A DNA stretch of 64,000 nt from Symbiodinium natans (lineage: Eukaryota; Sar; Dinophyceae; Suessiales; Symbiodiniaceae): assembly GCA_905221605.1 (NCBI GenBank), contig CAJNDS010002080.1, positions 1,488,340-1,552,339 of the forward strand, given 5' to 3'. The first letter of the stretch is position 1. Each line of letters opens with the position of its first letter. The position numbers and the translations under genes are program-made. Positions 33,001 to 43,474 of this stretch are shown piece by piece. The notes under the pieces were generated by a model, which made no database searches, had not been told where the DNA came from, and was given only the letters and a program-made list of their open reading frames with translations.

Positions 33001-34757
33001 GCAGTTAACGTAACTTGACGATCAGTACATGCTCTTGAGACTCCCTACCAAGGCCTCCGCCACGCCAATCCAAAGTCTCGGATGCCAACTGTCCGGCCAC
33101 GAGCTTTGCCTGTGGAAGGACATTGTAGGACTCGTTGCAATCTGTGCTGCTGCCCCTCTTCTCTGTCCCACTTCCTGCTACCAAAATGATGTCTCACAAA
33201 TATAAGTTTACCAAGCCACATGGTAATTGAGTTTTTGGCGTATGGTGACATTCCGGCGCTGGGGAAACATGAGCAGGTTCAGTTTCGTTGTTGTTAAAGA
33301 TGCGTTTGAAACAAGAAGCAATGTCGTTTAATTTTGTTTCAGAGCCTGCTTAAGACGCCGATCCCTTTTCCACACCATCTTTGCACTGCTGTTGTCAGGA
33401 GATGTGGGAAGTTCGGGTTCATCGCTCCATAGTAAATCTAGCTGAGAAGGCGCAAGTGGGGGGAAATGTAGAGAATGGAAGACGCCGAACCCGAAGAGGA
33501 ACGGGGCCAGCGGATGGGCGGCTCGCCGCCGCGCCACCAAAATGAAAAACAAGCACAGATGACCTTAGATGTTCACTGGCTTGGGAGAGGGGCCAACAGC
33601 AGCTCTATGTCGTGCTGACAGCGAGTGGGTCCAGGGAACGCTTTACACACTTAACAATTGTTCGATATAGTCAGAATCTTGGCAAAGATCAGGCAGGCTT
33701 GACAGGCGGCATGCGGGTGAGCATCGAACACTTACGTGATCTGCAGAGATTTTCTGGCGCCGAGGTGCAGATGTACATAGGCCGGGGAATTTCGAATCAG
33801 AGGTCTGTGCGATGAGCTCAAACCATGCTTCTGTCCGGGAGGCCAGCGAAGCTTTGGGGCAACGCACTCCAAAGAGCAGAATCGATTGGTGCGCGTGCGT
33901 GTGAGATTGGAGCTTAGAAGACGTGGGCGGTCAGGTGTTGATAAGATTGGCAGGCGTCTTCGGAGGATGATCTTGCTAGCGTGCAATTCCTCGAGGACTG
34001 GGGACTCTTTCGCATGCGTGGAAGTGGGGCAAGTTCGTGAGAAGAGATGCAGGAGCCAGACGATCCTCGAGTTGCAGTGCCAGCTCATCGGATAGGTGAT
34101 GTGCCCTCGGCGAGAGTTGCTCCGGGATTACCTTTCGGAGAAAGCGGATATACAAGAAAGATAGAACTGACAGAACAAAACAAGAGAGAAGTTCTTCGAA
34201 GTTTCCCAGGAACCCGAGGGGAGGCTTCGCCCATACCTCGCGAGCGACAGGCGAGGGGGTGGCAAGCGGGGAGCAGAGGGTGCTGAAGCGGGAAAAGGGG
34301 CAAAAGGGGCTGATTGAAAGTTCAGAAGTTGCACAGAAGAATGAGAGAAGCGTCGAAGCCGCGAAGGTCGAAGAAGAAGCCTGGCCTGCCGAACCCGCAC
34401 AGAGCATACGCGCCTGCACGTGCACATGCGCGCGTGTGAAGCATCGGAAACTTCGTCGGACTTGTGAGGCCCACGCTCTGCCTGACAGCGAAGCCGAAGC
34501 CACTCCACTCGAGCGCTCCCCTTCCTGCAAAAGGGCCGACGAAGCCGGTCTTGGCAAATGCAGGCAGTTGGGAATTTGGGAAGGTGCACGCAGAGCATGC
34601 GGTGCGCGCGAGGTACAGAGATGCGGCTGAATCTGCAGTATGTTGCCGCACCAATTGGCAGGTCTGCTGCAGTTCATGCTGCCGAATTTCGGCTTCCCGC
34701 CGACGATTGCAGAGGAGGCATGACGGCTGGATGCTAGCTGCTGTGCACTTCCTCCAG
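30016..34757. other. no chained gene; isolated exon-like segments
   Basis: Coding-like + strand segments occur near 30836-30960 (SESSAHAAKVRKAEDSAPQG), 31021-31150 (ELAAHLDKAWHVQRSKSKLR) and 31620-31830, and weaker ones near 32190-32280, 32700-32800 and 33640-33800. Large open frames on both strands at 33976-34677 conflict with each other and look like composition effects. None was joined by phase. Confidence 0.3.
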
Positions 34758-35047
34758 TGGGTCATTCATTTTGCTCGGTTCGCCCAGGCATCTCTGGAGC
34801 AGTTGCTCCTGAGCCCCAGCAACCACGCCGAGCGTTTTGAGGCCGGAGGCGTTTATATCGACAGCCCTCTTGTACCCCCAAGAACCCTAAACCCTGAACA
34901 GGCCCTAAATCCTAAACCCTAAACCCTTTAAACCTTAAACCCTAGTCTGAACTGCGAAGCCTTGCTCTGCCAGTTGCTCGAGACTTGATGGGCCGGCCCC
35001 AGCCTTTGCTCGCGGCCAGCTATCTTGAGTACAAGAACTCTTGCACA
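34758..35047 (+). CDS. two exons of unknown gene split by a CCCTAAA intron
   Basis: Exon 34758-34871 (38 codons) follows TTCCTCCAG and reads WVIHFARFAQASLEQLLLSP then HAERFEAGGVYIDSPL, ending at GTACCC, phase 0. The 74-nt intron 34872-34945 is mostly telomere-like repeat. The next exon starts after CCCTAG and reads SELRSLALPVARDLMGRPQP then LLAASYLEYKNSCTW, where it runs into the inverted-repeat element at 35050. No family was recognised. Confidence 0.5.
34884..34944. repeat. interstitial telomere-like block inside intron
   Basis: Six or seven CCCTAAA-like units with variants (CCCTGAA, CCTTAAA), ending CCCTAG at the acceptor of the exon at 34946. Confidence 0.85.
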
Positions 35048-35049
35048 TG

Positions 35050-35175
35050 GGGGGTTTACGAAAATAAGGGTTTAGGGTTTAGGGGTTTAGGATTTAGGGA
35101 ATATAGTCCCCCAAATAGTAGGAGTCCCGTTTAAAACGGACTCCCCATTAAGGTGCCCCTAATTTCGGAAACCCC
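35050..35175. mobile_element. short inverted-repeat element, second copy
   Basis: Ends are GGGGGTTTACGAAAATAAGGG and, inverted, GGGGGTTTCCGAAATTAGGGG. The duplicated word CACATG flanks the element on both sides (35044-35049 and 35176-35181), as a target-site duplication would. The interior includes TTTAGGG units and an inverted AGTCCCGTTT/AAACGGACT pair. It shares only its ends with the copy at 19563-19665. Confidence 0.7.
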
Positions 35176-35229
35176 CACATGGTGCATCTTGTACAGTATT
35201 GTGTATAGAGCTCGCTCGACGTGATGTGA

Positions 35230-35470
35230 CTATGTATTTGTCGATGTGCACCTACATGTATGCAATGTATGCATTCGTAGATGTAGGTACTCGTACTAGA
35301 TACAGATAGCACACATTCTCCCTTTTGTTGTTATGTGGTCCCGCCCCACCCACCCACCCCTCCACTCCCCGCGATCTCAATATATCTATAACAATATATA
35401 TGTATATATATATATATATTGATTTATTTATACCGTTTACATTAATATACTTGCATACATATATGTAGTC
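35230..35470. repeat. AT-rich / TATATG low-complexity region
   Basis: ATGTATGCA and TATATATA words, with a CCACCCACCC tract at 35340-35370. No gene. Confidence 0.7.
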
Positions 35471-36686
35471 GTTTCCAGGTTGGTATTTGAAGAAGTGCAT
35501 CGGGGATAAATCGCCGACGTGTTTCAGAGGGTTTGTAGACCTTTGCCCGTATTACGTCCTTGCATCTGAGACCGCGACACCTCCAGGACAACAGTACCAA
35601 CACAAGGTTGTACGTAAGTGGTGAGCCACCATGAAACCTTAGTGGGATTGCCTCTGTGTGAAGATACACCTTCAAGCTAAGTAGAAACACAATGCATGGC
35701 GCATGGCTATGCAGAGCTTCTGTGTTGCTGCAGTTTATCAGGTGACGGAACCACCTCGTTGCATGACATACGTGCACGTGTTTCACATGACAGTGTCTCA
35801 CCATTCTGCATATCATGCGGTTCTCATCGAAACATTTGCAGGACGAGCGGCAGCCGGCGGTGTAGGAGTTTGCTATCAAGTTGTTTTTTGATGATCTTTT
35901 CGCTGCGTCAGCTTTGGCCCAAGCACCTAGGCCACGCGGGGATGTGACAGCAGGCTGACCGCAAGGATGAGGGCACAAATAGAATTTGGCGCTGGTGCAA
36001 TGCAGATGTGAAAAGCCACTCTCATGATACCGTAAGCCTCTCAACACTCAATCACCACGCTGTATTGATTTCCTGGCTCGTCCCAGCTACCACCTTAGCT
36101 GCACACGGCTGGTCATGAGCAAACTACGACTCAAATCCTGAAACCAGGTCTGCTCTGGTGAGCTTGGCGCGAGCTGATGCAGGCTCAAGCTTTCTGCCGA
36201 CCGGTGCGAATTGCGAGTGCCACTTTGTGGATCTCAGATTTCTTCAGAGGAAAGGGACAATAGACATCTTTTTGGTGAACTGATTCGTGGCTTTTGGGTA
36301 CACACTGTCGTGAGACGAATCTTCTGTCACTTCCGCAGACGGCCATCGTTAGCTCTCTCTATTTCGTGCAGTCACCTTTCTCTGGTCTCCTGCACGAAGC
36401 TCTCCCACGTAGCCCCGAAGTCAATAAGGGCTGCCGACATACGCTTGGTCATTGGGACGATTGAACCCCATTGGAACCCTGGAGAGGACAAGCCAAGTTG
36501 CCTCTCCAACCTGTGTCGATGTGTTGGGGTTTGGGGAGCTCAGAGTAAAGTCGGTCATACACCCCAGCAACCCCACCGTATCTCACCGGTTGCTGGGACT
36601 CAGCATCCTTACTGTTGTTGGCCCCTGATTGCAATTCAGGATCGTCAGCTTAGAGCACTGCCACTGGAGACGCACTACCAACAGCC

Positions 36687-37175
36687 ATGGTCACGAAGCT
36701 TCTTTGCGCTACCTTCATGGCCTGCTGGATTCATACAGCCAGTGCTGATGCCCTGGCAGGAGCTGGCGAGATGCCTAGACGTTTGCGTTCCACACGGCAT
36801 GGTGAGCCGCAGGAGGTGACCTTGGCCACCGGCTGCAACTCAGAAGACGAGATGATGATGGCCAAGCTCGGTGGGGGCAACGCCCCGGGGACTTTCCCGA
36901 GGCGCATGTCGGTTTGTGGCAGCAAGAGCTTCAATTTGTTTGATGGCCTCGATAACTCCACGTTCACCTCCTGCATAACGGCCAGCACGGGAATCAGCCA
37001 CAGCTGCGCCCGATGCTTCTTAGCCTCAGCGCAGTATGGAGCCGATCACTGCAAGTGGTCGTGCTTTTGGGGCTCCTGGTGTGGCGCACAGTGCTTGGAG
37101 TGTGTTGAAAGTGCCAACCGAGACACTCGCGCATGTGCTGGGGTGGCTGTGCCAGAAGCGAACGCTTGCATGTAA
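36687..37175 (+). CDS. secreted cysteine-rich protein, intronless
   Basis: 162 codons from an ATG in good context (CAGCCATGG) to TAA. Residues 1-21 are a clear signal peptide (MVTKLLCATFMACWIHTASA). A low-complexity acidic/basic linker follows. The C-terminal half holds about a dozen Cys in spaced patterns: FTSC, SCARCFL, CKWSCFWGSWCGAQCLEC. This implies several disulfides and an extracytoplasmic location. No catalytic motif was seen and I do not know the family by name. The lack of introns contrasts with its neighbours and could mean a retrocopied gene. The overlapping 202-codon frame at 36211-36819 is a shadow. Confidence 0.7.
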   Translation: MVTKLLCATFMACWIHTASADALAGAGEMPRRLRSTRHGEPQEVTLATGCNSEDEMMMAKLGGGNAPGTFPRRMSVCGSKSFNLFDGLDNSTFTSCITASTGISHSCARCFLASAQYGADHCKWSCFWGSWCGAQCLECVESANRDTRACAGVAVPEANACM

Positions 37176-37764
37176 CATGTAAAATACAATGTAAAGAATT
37201 CCGTTGGATGTACATTCTTTTGTCACGGTACCGCTGTTAGAGCTCGAGCCTTTCTTGCGGCTTTCTTCACAGTTTTGCAGTCTGGACTGGCACGAAGGTG
37301 TACAGACCAGACCGGTCGAGAAGCCACTGCCTCCTTTTAAGTTTGGCAGTCGGGGACCGTTTCTTCTGGTGGGACATCCAGCGCCCATCACGTACAGCTC
37401 ACCTTGTGCTGCCCGCTACAAGAGGTATGCTGGGATTGTCAGAAACACTGGCGCTGCACGTGAAACTAGACCGCTTCTGTGATCGTTTGTCGAAACAAGA
37501 AGACTAGCAGTGCATTCGGAACGCACCTCTAACTTTACGTAGCACCGGCAGCCAACAGAGCTTGCAGACAGAAGGTCTTCGACTGAAAATCTTGCCAACG
37601 TGCGCAGGGCCGACAAAGATCCGATCGGCGCGCTCAGCACCTTGACTGCTTTGGACTGTGCGGGAGCGGCACGGGGCAGGAGCAGGATGATGTGATGTGG
37701 CTTTGGAATTTGGATGAGGCCTCATGCCCCTCGACCTGAAGTCAGCGAGGCTCTTCGTTCTCAA

Positions 37765-37803
37765 CCCTAAACCCTAAACCCTAAACCCTAAACCCTGAAC
37801 CCT
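37765..37803. repeat. interstitial telomere-like block
   Basis: Five CCCTAAA units plus CCCTGAA, followed at 15 bp by the acceptor of the exon at 37819. Confidence 0.9.
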
Positions 37804-37818
37804 ATGTCTTTTGCGCAG

Positions 37819-37915
37819 AGTTGCGGATTTCCAGAAAGACGCTGAAGAGGCAGCTCCCCTTCCGCACGAGAGGGCGATCCCCGGTGCACATCCGCCACCT
37901 TCCGCAGTGCCGCAG
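37819..37915 (+). CDS. exon of unknown protein
   Basis: After TTTTGCGCAG the strand reads VADFQKDAEEAAPLPHERAI then PGAHPPPSAVPQ, ending before a GC donor. Acidic helix followed by Pro-rich tail. It is isolated: downstream is a T-rich tract and no partner exon was found. Confidence 0.4.
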
Positions 37916-37917
37916 GC

Positions 37918-38078
37918 AAGATATAATCATACATATATAATATATATATATATATATTTTTTTATTTATTTATTTTTTTATTTATTTGTTTATTTATTTA
38001 TTTATACTTATTTAAGAAGAAAAATCTAATCGAATATAAGATAGTATAGATTAATACAAAAAATTACAATAACATACG
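37918..38078. repeat. AT-rich low-complexity (TTTA)n region
   Basis: TATATA and TTTATTTATTTA words with an A-rich end; no coding. Confidence 0.85.
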
Positions 38079-38321
38079 GCGCCTCATGGATTGCGATGGA
38101 ACTGGAGGGATTCTAGTGGGATGCTTCAGACTGCGCAGTGCGAAGTTGTCGCAAGGCAGCGGCACCGGTTGTGGCTCCTGCTGCACCTGTACCTCAGCGA
38201 AGACCTCAGTTGCCGCATGCTCTAGCGTGCGGGCTGGAAAGTGGAGGTTTTCAGGCTTCGGAGTGTAGTGGGCCTCAATCCGTGTTCCAAGAACCAAAGA
38301 TTCAGGCTTCAATGTTTACAA

Positions 38322-38912
38322 TCAAAGATCAGTGGTGTCCAGCCTACTTCGTCTTTCTGAAGCACAGTGCTGCTCGGAGATGTCAGCAAGTTTGCAGTGC
38401 AGACCGTTGCATTCTGTCAGGCACAGCTCAGCCGGCACGCGTCCCAGCACCTTGGCACAGCTTTCATATGCATCTGGCAGACCGGCAAAGCATGTGCCTT
38501 GAGGCTCCGAGAGCATGCTTGATGTGGACGTGACTGTGCTTGCATTTGCACAGTGGGCCTCATGCTCGGAGATGAAAATGCAAGTGTGGTTGGGGTGGTC
38601 CGCACAGATTCTTTTGCCGATGTCTGCAATCCACTCCGGCATGGGGCCACTTGGGGCCAATTTTTTCAGGTCATGGAGCTGAAAAACAAAAGCTCCAACT
38701 CGCAGAAATCACTCCAGGTGCGGCTCGTAGGTAGGTGAAGAGATCCATCTGCGAGATGATCAAGTATGTGTAGCTTTTCTTCGTGTGAAGGATGTCATCG
38801 GCTAGTCTAGTGGTTCTTGCCAGATCGAGCTCAACACGATCAAGAATGCCATCAATGGCAACCATAGCGACCTGGCGGACTTCAAACGCCACGGGGCGGT
38901 CTGGCGCCAAGG
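38322..38912 (-). CDS. minus-strand gene of unknown function, two exons seen
   Basis: Read from 38912 downward. The first exon (to about 38722) contains FEVRQVAMVAIDGILDRVEL and TKKSYTYLIISQMDLFTYLR, ending before a GC donor. After a 43-nt intron the second exon (38678-38322) starts behind TTTTTCAG with LHDLKKLAPSGPMPEWIADI, then GKRICADHPNHTCIFISEHE, a Cys-rich tail and TGA. Phase is preserved. It is the only convincing minus-strand gene in the window. No family was recognised. A + strand frame at 38973-39179 competes upstream, so the 5' end is unclear. Confidence 0.5.
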
Positions 38913-39265
38913 GAAGAATCGCTCTGGTCGTATGCCTCGAGGGTACGCAAGCGAATCCCAAAATATCTAAACATGAACGACTACCTTCTGCCGAGCACCT
39001 GCCACGAAGTGCGGCTGACATCTCGACTGGTCCCTTTCGCCCCAGACCTGCTGGGCTCGCGTATGTCGTGGTTCGATTCGTGTAGTCTTGGAGGCTCGCT
39101 TGCTTTCCCTAAGCATCGAATCGACGAGTGGGAGCTGCTGAAGCTAAACCCCTCCAAGCCTGGGGACACAAGCCCTTAACACTGCTGAATGCTCAGATAC
39201 AAAAGAGACGCAAGCAAGTCAAAGATTGAAGTACAGAAGCGCCTCAGTGCTGTAGTTTGTCTGAG

Positions 39266-39799
39266 GCCATACAGCAGCAAATGCAATCAGAAATCAACGA
39301 GTCAGCACCCGAGCTTGTGGCAAGATATGGAAGACCACACCTTCCACACCCTCCGGTTCCAGCTGTCATCAGGATTCGGGAGTCATTAAGCTCGGTCTTC
39401 ATGGAGATCACTGCAGCTGTGCGAAACAATGCTGCTGCAGACCAGGACTCACAGACTTGGGATTCCGAGCCCCTGAACTGTTAAACCCTGCAGCCGCTGA
39501 AGCCCCAAAACAGTTGGTGCCTCGGAGCTGGCAGCAGGCAGCTGCCTCGATTTTGGCAGGATTTGAAAATGAAGATTCAAATGCTGAACGAACAGGCCTT
39601 GCCGGCCTTGTCGTTGCATTTGGGAGACCATTCTTGGGCTGGGAATGCCGTCTAGAATGTCAGCTCTTTAACATAAAACCCATTGGCCCCTCCACAGGCT
39701 GTTCGGAACGAGACGGCCTTCGCTCAGCTCGCAGATGCCGGAGCCTCTTTTGATGACCCTCTTGGTCTAACCGACTCGAACCTCAACTTTTGTCTGCAT

Positions 39800-39851
<52 letters not shown>

Positions 39852-40952
39852 GGGGGGGGGGGGTGGGGGGGGGGGGTGGGGGGGGGGGGCGGGGGGGGGG
39901 GTGGGGGGGGGGGGGGTGGGGGGGTGGGGGGGGGGGGGGGGGGGGGGTGGGGGGGGGGGGGTGGGGGGGGGGGTGGGGGGGGGGTGGGGGGGGGGGGGGG
40001 GGGGGGGGGGGGGCGTTTATTGAGTTCCCGAGGCAGCTGACCAATCGCAGTCCAAGCTTCGTGCAGCGGCCCAGGAAGCTGCAGCGTTCCTTTGCAATCG
40101 GGTTTGGGGGGGGGGGGGGGGGATGTTTTTTGGATTACAGTTTTCTGCAGTCGAGATGCGAAGAAGTGGTTCAGTGCCAGGAGATGCAACAGTTCTCTGA
40201 GCGCATGCGGGAAGATCTGTCTTCGTTGAACCAGAAGACGGAGTCCTTACAGGGAACAGCGTCTTGGCTGGCCTCATGCACATGACTGTACCATGCTGTG
40301 ATGGTCGTGCAAGTCGTCCGCAGCTCTCCGAAGCTATGTCAGGTGCTGGATCGCGCAGACCAACTTAGAGGTGAGACGGATCAGCTCTCACAGGACTACA
40401 CTTGCCCAAGCATGTCAGGGACTTGTGTCAGAGGTTCGGGGCATGAGCCTTATGAGCCGTGTGAGGACCTACGCACTCAGCTTGAGAAGCGCAAGGCATC
40501 CTCACCTGTGGAAGCAAGTTCACAAGTCTTGCGGCAGCTTCTCAGGTTCAGCTTCAAAAGATGGTTCAGGATGTGGTCAACATCGGTGAATCATTGCAAG
40601 GCAGTGCGGTTTCCGCATCTTCTGGAAAGCCTAGCGAATGCCAGCAGAATGCTTGGGCCGAAGGCCTGGTGAACGATTTCGGCGGAGTCAAGAGGGAGTC
40701 TGGTTCTGCTCAAAACAAGCACGCTCCCCAGACTCGCAAGGGTTCATGCTGGCGGTGCATCATGAAGTGCTGGAGCGGCACATCACAGGAAAGGAAGACA
40801 AGCAGATCTTGCACTGTGGCTCTGAAATTTCTGTAGTCAGGCTTCAATCCACGTTGTACTCGCTGGACGCGCGTCGGCAGCAGGCACGGGCCCATTTGTT
40901 CCTAGCAGCCTGGTGCTCTGAGCGTCGGGCTACGATGCGATTGCGGGACTAA
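39266..40952 (+). CDS. multi-exon coiled-coil protein with poly-G intron
   Basis: Exons: 39266 to about 39448 (AIQQQMQSEINESAPELVAR); 39698-39791 (AVRNETAFAQLADAGASFDD), phase 1 out; 40037-40101 (DQSQSKLRAAAQEAAAFLCN), phase 1 in, phase 0 out; 40151 to about 40252 (SRCEEVVQCQEMQQFSERMR then EDLSSLNQKTESLQ), phase 0. Further pieces are near 40343-40372 (VLDRADQLR), 40396 onward and 40552 (VQLQKMVQDVVNIGESLQ). The last exon, about 40741-40952, reads GFMLAVHHEVLERHITGKED and ends with TAA. The heptad-like, Gln/Glu/Leu-rich character indicates coiled coils, perhaps cytoskeletal. The start codon was not found. Between 39448 and 39698 two frames are open, so that exon is unresolved. Confidence 0.6.
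39796..40013. repeat. near-pure poly-G tract forming an intron
   Basis: About 218 nt of G on the + strand with only scattered T and two or so C. It fills the inferred intron 39792-40036. The polyglycine and polyproline frames readable here are artefacts. Confidence 0.95.
40106..40122. repeat. second poly-G tract, next intron
   Basis: Run of 17 G within the following intron (40102-40150). Confidence 0.9.
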
Positions 40953-41322
40953 GCGGGACTTGGGCGCCTGCCAAGGGAGCCACTGCACCAGTGTGGCCCT
41001 CAGGAGTCAGGGGGTGAATCCCTGTAGCATGGGGTGGCAAGACTGCTTGAACTGAACTGTGTGCAACTTGCATTGGCTTGCAGGCAGCATGTCAAGTTAT
41101 GTCGCGGGGGCCCCGAGCTTCTGCATCATGGAGCCTATGAGACCCAACAGTTGTCCCAGCATCTGCCCTTCGTTTTTCCTCACATGTACCTGGTTTGAGG
41201 TTACAAATTAGAGTCAGTGGCGTGAACTCAGCCATCGGGTTTTTGTTCGGTGTCCCGTGTTGAGCCCATGAATCCTTCGCTAAGTTCGCCGGTAACTGCA
41301 GTTCAGCGAATCAAGCGCTGCT

Positions 41323-41693
41323 TTAATGTGGTATCCTGATTAGTGTGGGGGGGGGGCCCCCCCACCTCCCCCCCCCCCCAAACTAAATCCACCCCCGCAA
41401 TAGTGTCACCAAAAAAAAGGGACCCCCCCAAACTAATTTTCGGCCCCGGCCCCCCCCCACCGGCTCCTCTTCATTTCCTCTTCGCTCCTCTTCCCTCTCC
41501 TCTTCCTCTCCCTCTCCTCTTAGGTAATTAAGCTCAGGTAAGCTCAGATGAGCTCAGCTTCTCTCTTCCGAAACCCATGCCCGAAAAACTTTACTTTATT
41601 GTGGGGGGGGCAATCGAATTTTTGTCTCCTGAATAATTTTTGGAAAACTTTTCATTATTGGAGGGGTCCAGACTAATCAGGATACGACATTAA
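41323..41693. mobile_element. non-autonomous element with 22-bp inverted ends and TTAA borders
   Basis: The left end TTAATGTGGTATCCTGATTA and the right end are inverted copies over 22 bp with one mismatch (41323-41344 and 41672-41693). Both ends carry TTAA, the target site used by piggyBac-type transposases. The 370-bp interior is low complexity: GGGGGG/CCCCCC runs, CTCTTCCTCT pyrimidine tract, and two AACTAAT-type inner words. No coding capacity, so it would depend on a transposase elsewhere. Confidence 0.7.
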
Positions 41694-41899
41694 TGAATTT
41701 ATATACTAGTGGTTCTTTAACTCTAAAATGTTTTGGGGGCAGTGCTGTACAGGCTGCATTCATCAAGGTACACTTTCGTTGCTAGTATTATGGCGTTGCT
41801 GTGCTTTTGGTGTACTGTGCATTTCGTACGTATAAGGAAAATACATACCAGGCATTGAAATGAAAGCTTACCGGGAACATGGACAAATGCTGAACAAAT

Positions 41900-42145
41900 T
41901 AAACTTCGGCGGGTGCATGTCTACACACATACATAGATACATATATCTTTTATATGTAGTATATGTGTACACCCTCCCATGGCTCGCGCCTACTCTGGTT
42001 GCTGTACTTGATGGGGGCGTGAGGGAAAGTTGATGGCCCGATCAAAACTCCGACAGTGACAGGCGCTCGTCATGAGGAGGAGAGGGTTCCCATATATGTA
42101 TATGTACACATGCATGTATGTAAGTATGCATATATGTACGCATGT
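41900..42145. repeat. TATATG/ACATAC-rich low-complexity region
   Basis: Two patches (41925-41970 and 42088-42145) of alternating purine-pyrimidine ATATGTATGTA words. No gene. Confidence 0.7.
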
Positions 42146-42241
42146 TGTCAACAACCTCCAAAGTGAGCAATGAATGTCTTGAACAACTAGGTCCAAGTTC
42201 CAGCCGCTTCCCGTTGCGCAGGCGCAGTTGTGCAGGGCTGC

Positions 42242-42361
42242 AGAGTGTGCAAGAGGGCAGAGAGAGCGAAGCTGCTGCTTGGTGCGCTTGATCCAGACAT
42301 GACCCAGACCCAGTCAGCCCTTGATGCTTCGCAGGCGCCGTATGTGTACAGCCGATGCCAG
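42242..42361 (+). CDS. exon of unknown protein
   Basis: Reads CKRAERAKLLLGALDPDMTQ then TQSALDASQAPYVYSRCQ and ends at a GT donor. A GCTGCAG acceptor precedes it. The frame is open further upstream, so the start is approximate. Helical, hydrophilic; no family. Confidence 0.4.
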
Positions 42362-42573
42362 GTTCAGCGCTGAGTCCGTGGCACTGACTCCGACCGTTTG
42401 GCCTGTCCTGCGGCGATTGTCCCGGCAGTGCGATATTGGGATTTATACTGAGACGCGGAGGCAGGGAGATTCTCAGAGGACAAACGCTCAGAACGGTAGT
42501 GGCCAATTGAAATTATGCAAAATGTATGTTAAGCCCCTTTTCCTGGAGCATAGAGGCTGTCTTCAAGATTGAA

Positions 42574-42928
42574 GCAGTCTGGGCTCGGAAGGGAGCCAAA
42601 TTCAAGTTTGCATGTCACCCCTCGCAATATTTTGGCAGCTACAAACGAAGACAGAGAGTAGTCAGCGTCTTGGTTCTGCCAACTGAGGATCTATCTTGCA
42701 ATGGCACATTCTCCCGCAGCACACGTTCAATACTTCATGAATGCAGGGATAATCATGCACTTGAGTTCTTGGTGCCTGTAGCATTCTTTCGGAGATGCCA
42801 CTACAGATGCGCGGGCGTGGGCATCGTCGGCAGTGTACCAAGTCATTCGAAGAGGGGGCCCAAGAGACTGTGCTAGCCAGGCTCGGGCGAGCAGTAGGAG
42901 ATGGGGTACAATGCTTCCATGTTCTGCA
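42574..42928 (+). CDS. exons of unknown protein
   Basis: One open segment reads AVWARKGAKFKFACHPSQYF then GSYKRRQRVVSVLVLP. A second, at about 42842-42928 in another frame, reads SFEEGAQETVLARLGRAVGD then GVQCFHVLQ between a CAAG acceptor-like site and CTGCAG. They may be successive exons, but the junction is not resolved. Confidence 0.35.
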
Positions 42929-43138
42929 GCAAAGAACCGCCCCGGCAAAGCATGGCATAGCACAGCCTAGCAGCGCCCATGGCGGAAGTGTCGCGCGTGC
43001 AGCGTGGCCTCGGCAGGCCGTCAAGGACCCTCGGATTTCAATGGGGCCGTTCAATCTTCGCACCCTGCACACCCATGTGACGCCAATTCCAGGCCTACAC
43101 AAGGGGTAGCTGGACAGGCTCGCGTCTGAGACTTCTCA

Positions 43139-43474
43139 GTGCTCGCTACTCTGGTATACCTTCAGTTCTCAGGTTGCAAAGTCCTCAACAAGAAGACCCA
43201 AGCCAAAGGCGCCCTTCAACAGATGAGCAAGAAGATGATTGCATCAGCCTGTGTGTGTCAGGCTTCGCTGGGTGCTATTTCTGAAGCTGCTGCCTGGATG
43301 CAACAGATCATGCCGCCGAGCAGCTTCATGCGTGCAGCTTTCACTGAGGCAGAATGGACAGAGCAGTCCGCAGCTGGCCACCATGACTTTGATGAGGAGC
43401 TGGAGGCAGTGTGGGCAGAGGCGCTGATTTCGTCGACTTTGTGTGCGATGGACATAGCAGGAGTGAAATTCTGA
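43139..43474 (+). CDS. possible terminal exon, helical protein
   Basis: The frame carries KKTQAKGALQQMSKKMIASA, SLGAISEAAAWMQQIMPPSS and FDEELEAVWAEALISSTL, ending in TGA. An acceptor (TTCTCAG) near 43173 suggests the real exon starts there. Family unknown. Confidence 0.4.
   Translation: MLATLVYLQFSGCKVLNKKTQAKGALQQMSKKMIASACVCQASLGAISEAAAWMQQIMPPSSFMRAAFTEAEWTEQSAAGHHDFDEELEAVWAEALISSTLCAMDIAGVKF

Noticed and set aside
33976-34677. A 233-codon minus-strand frame.
   Set aside because: Serine/arginine-rich composition without domain signs. Plus-strand frames over the same region are equally open, and the next exons are clearly on the + strand.
36211-36819. A 202-codon + strand frame overlapping the secreted protein.
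   Set aside because: It lacks the signal peptide and Cys pattern, and its end overlaps the better-supported gene in another frame.
38973-39179. A 68-codon + strand frame (MNDYLLPSTCHEVRL...).
   Set aside because: Plausible composition, but it conflicts with the minus-strand gene next to it and has no splice partners.
39683-40285. A 200-residue glycine-rich protein and opposite polyproline frames.
   Set aside because: They are translations of the poly-G intron; flanking exons join across it in phase.
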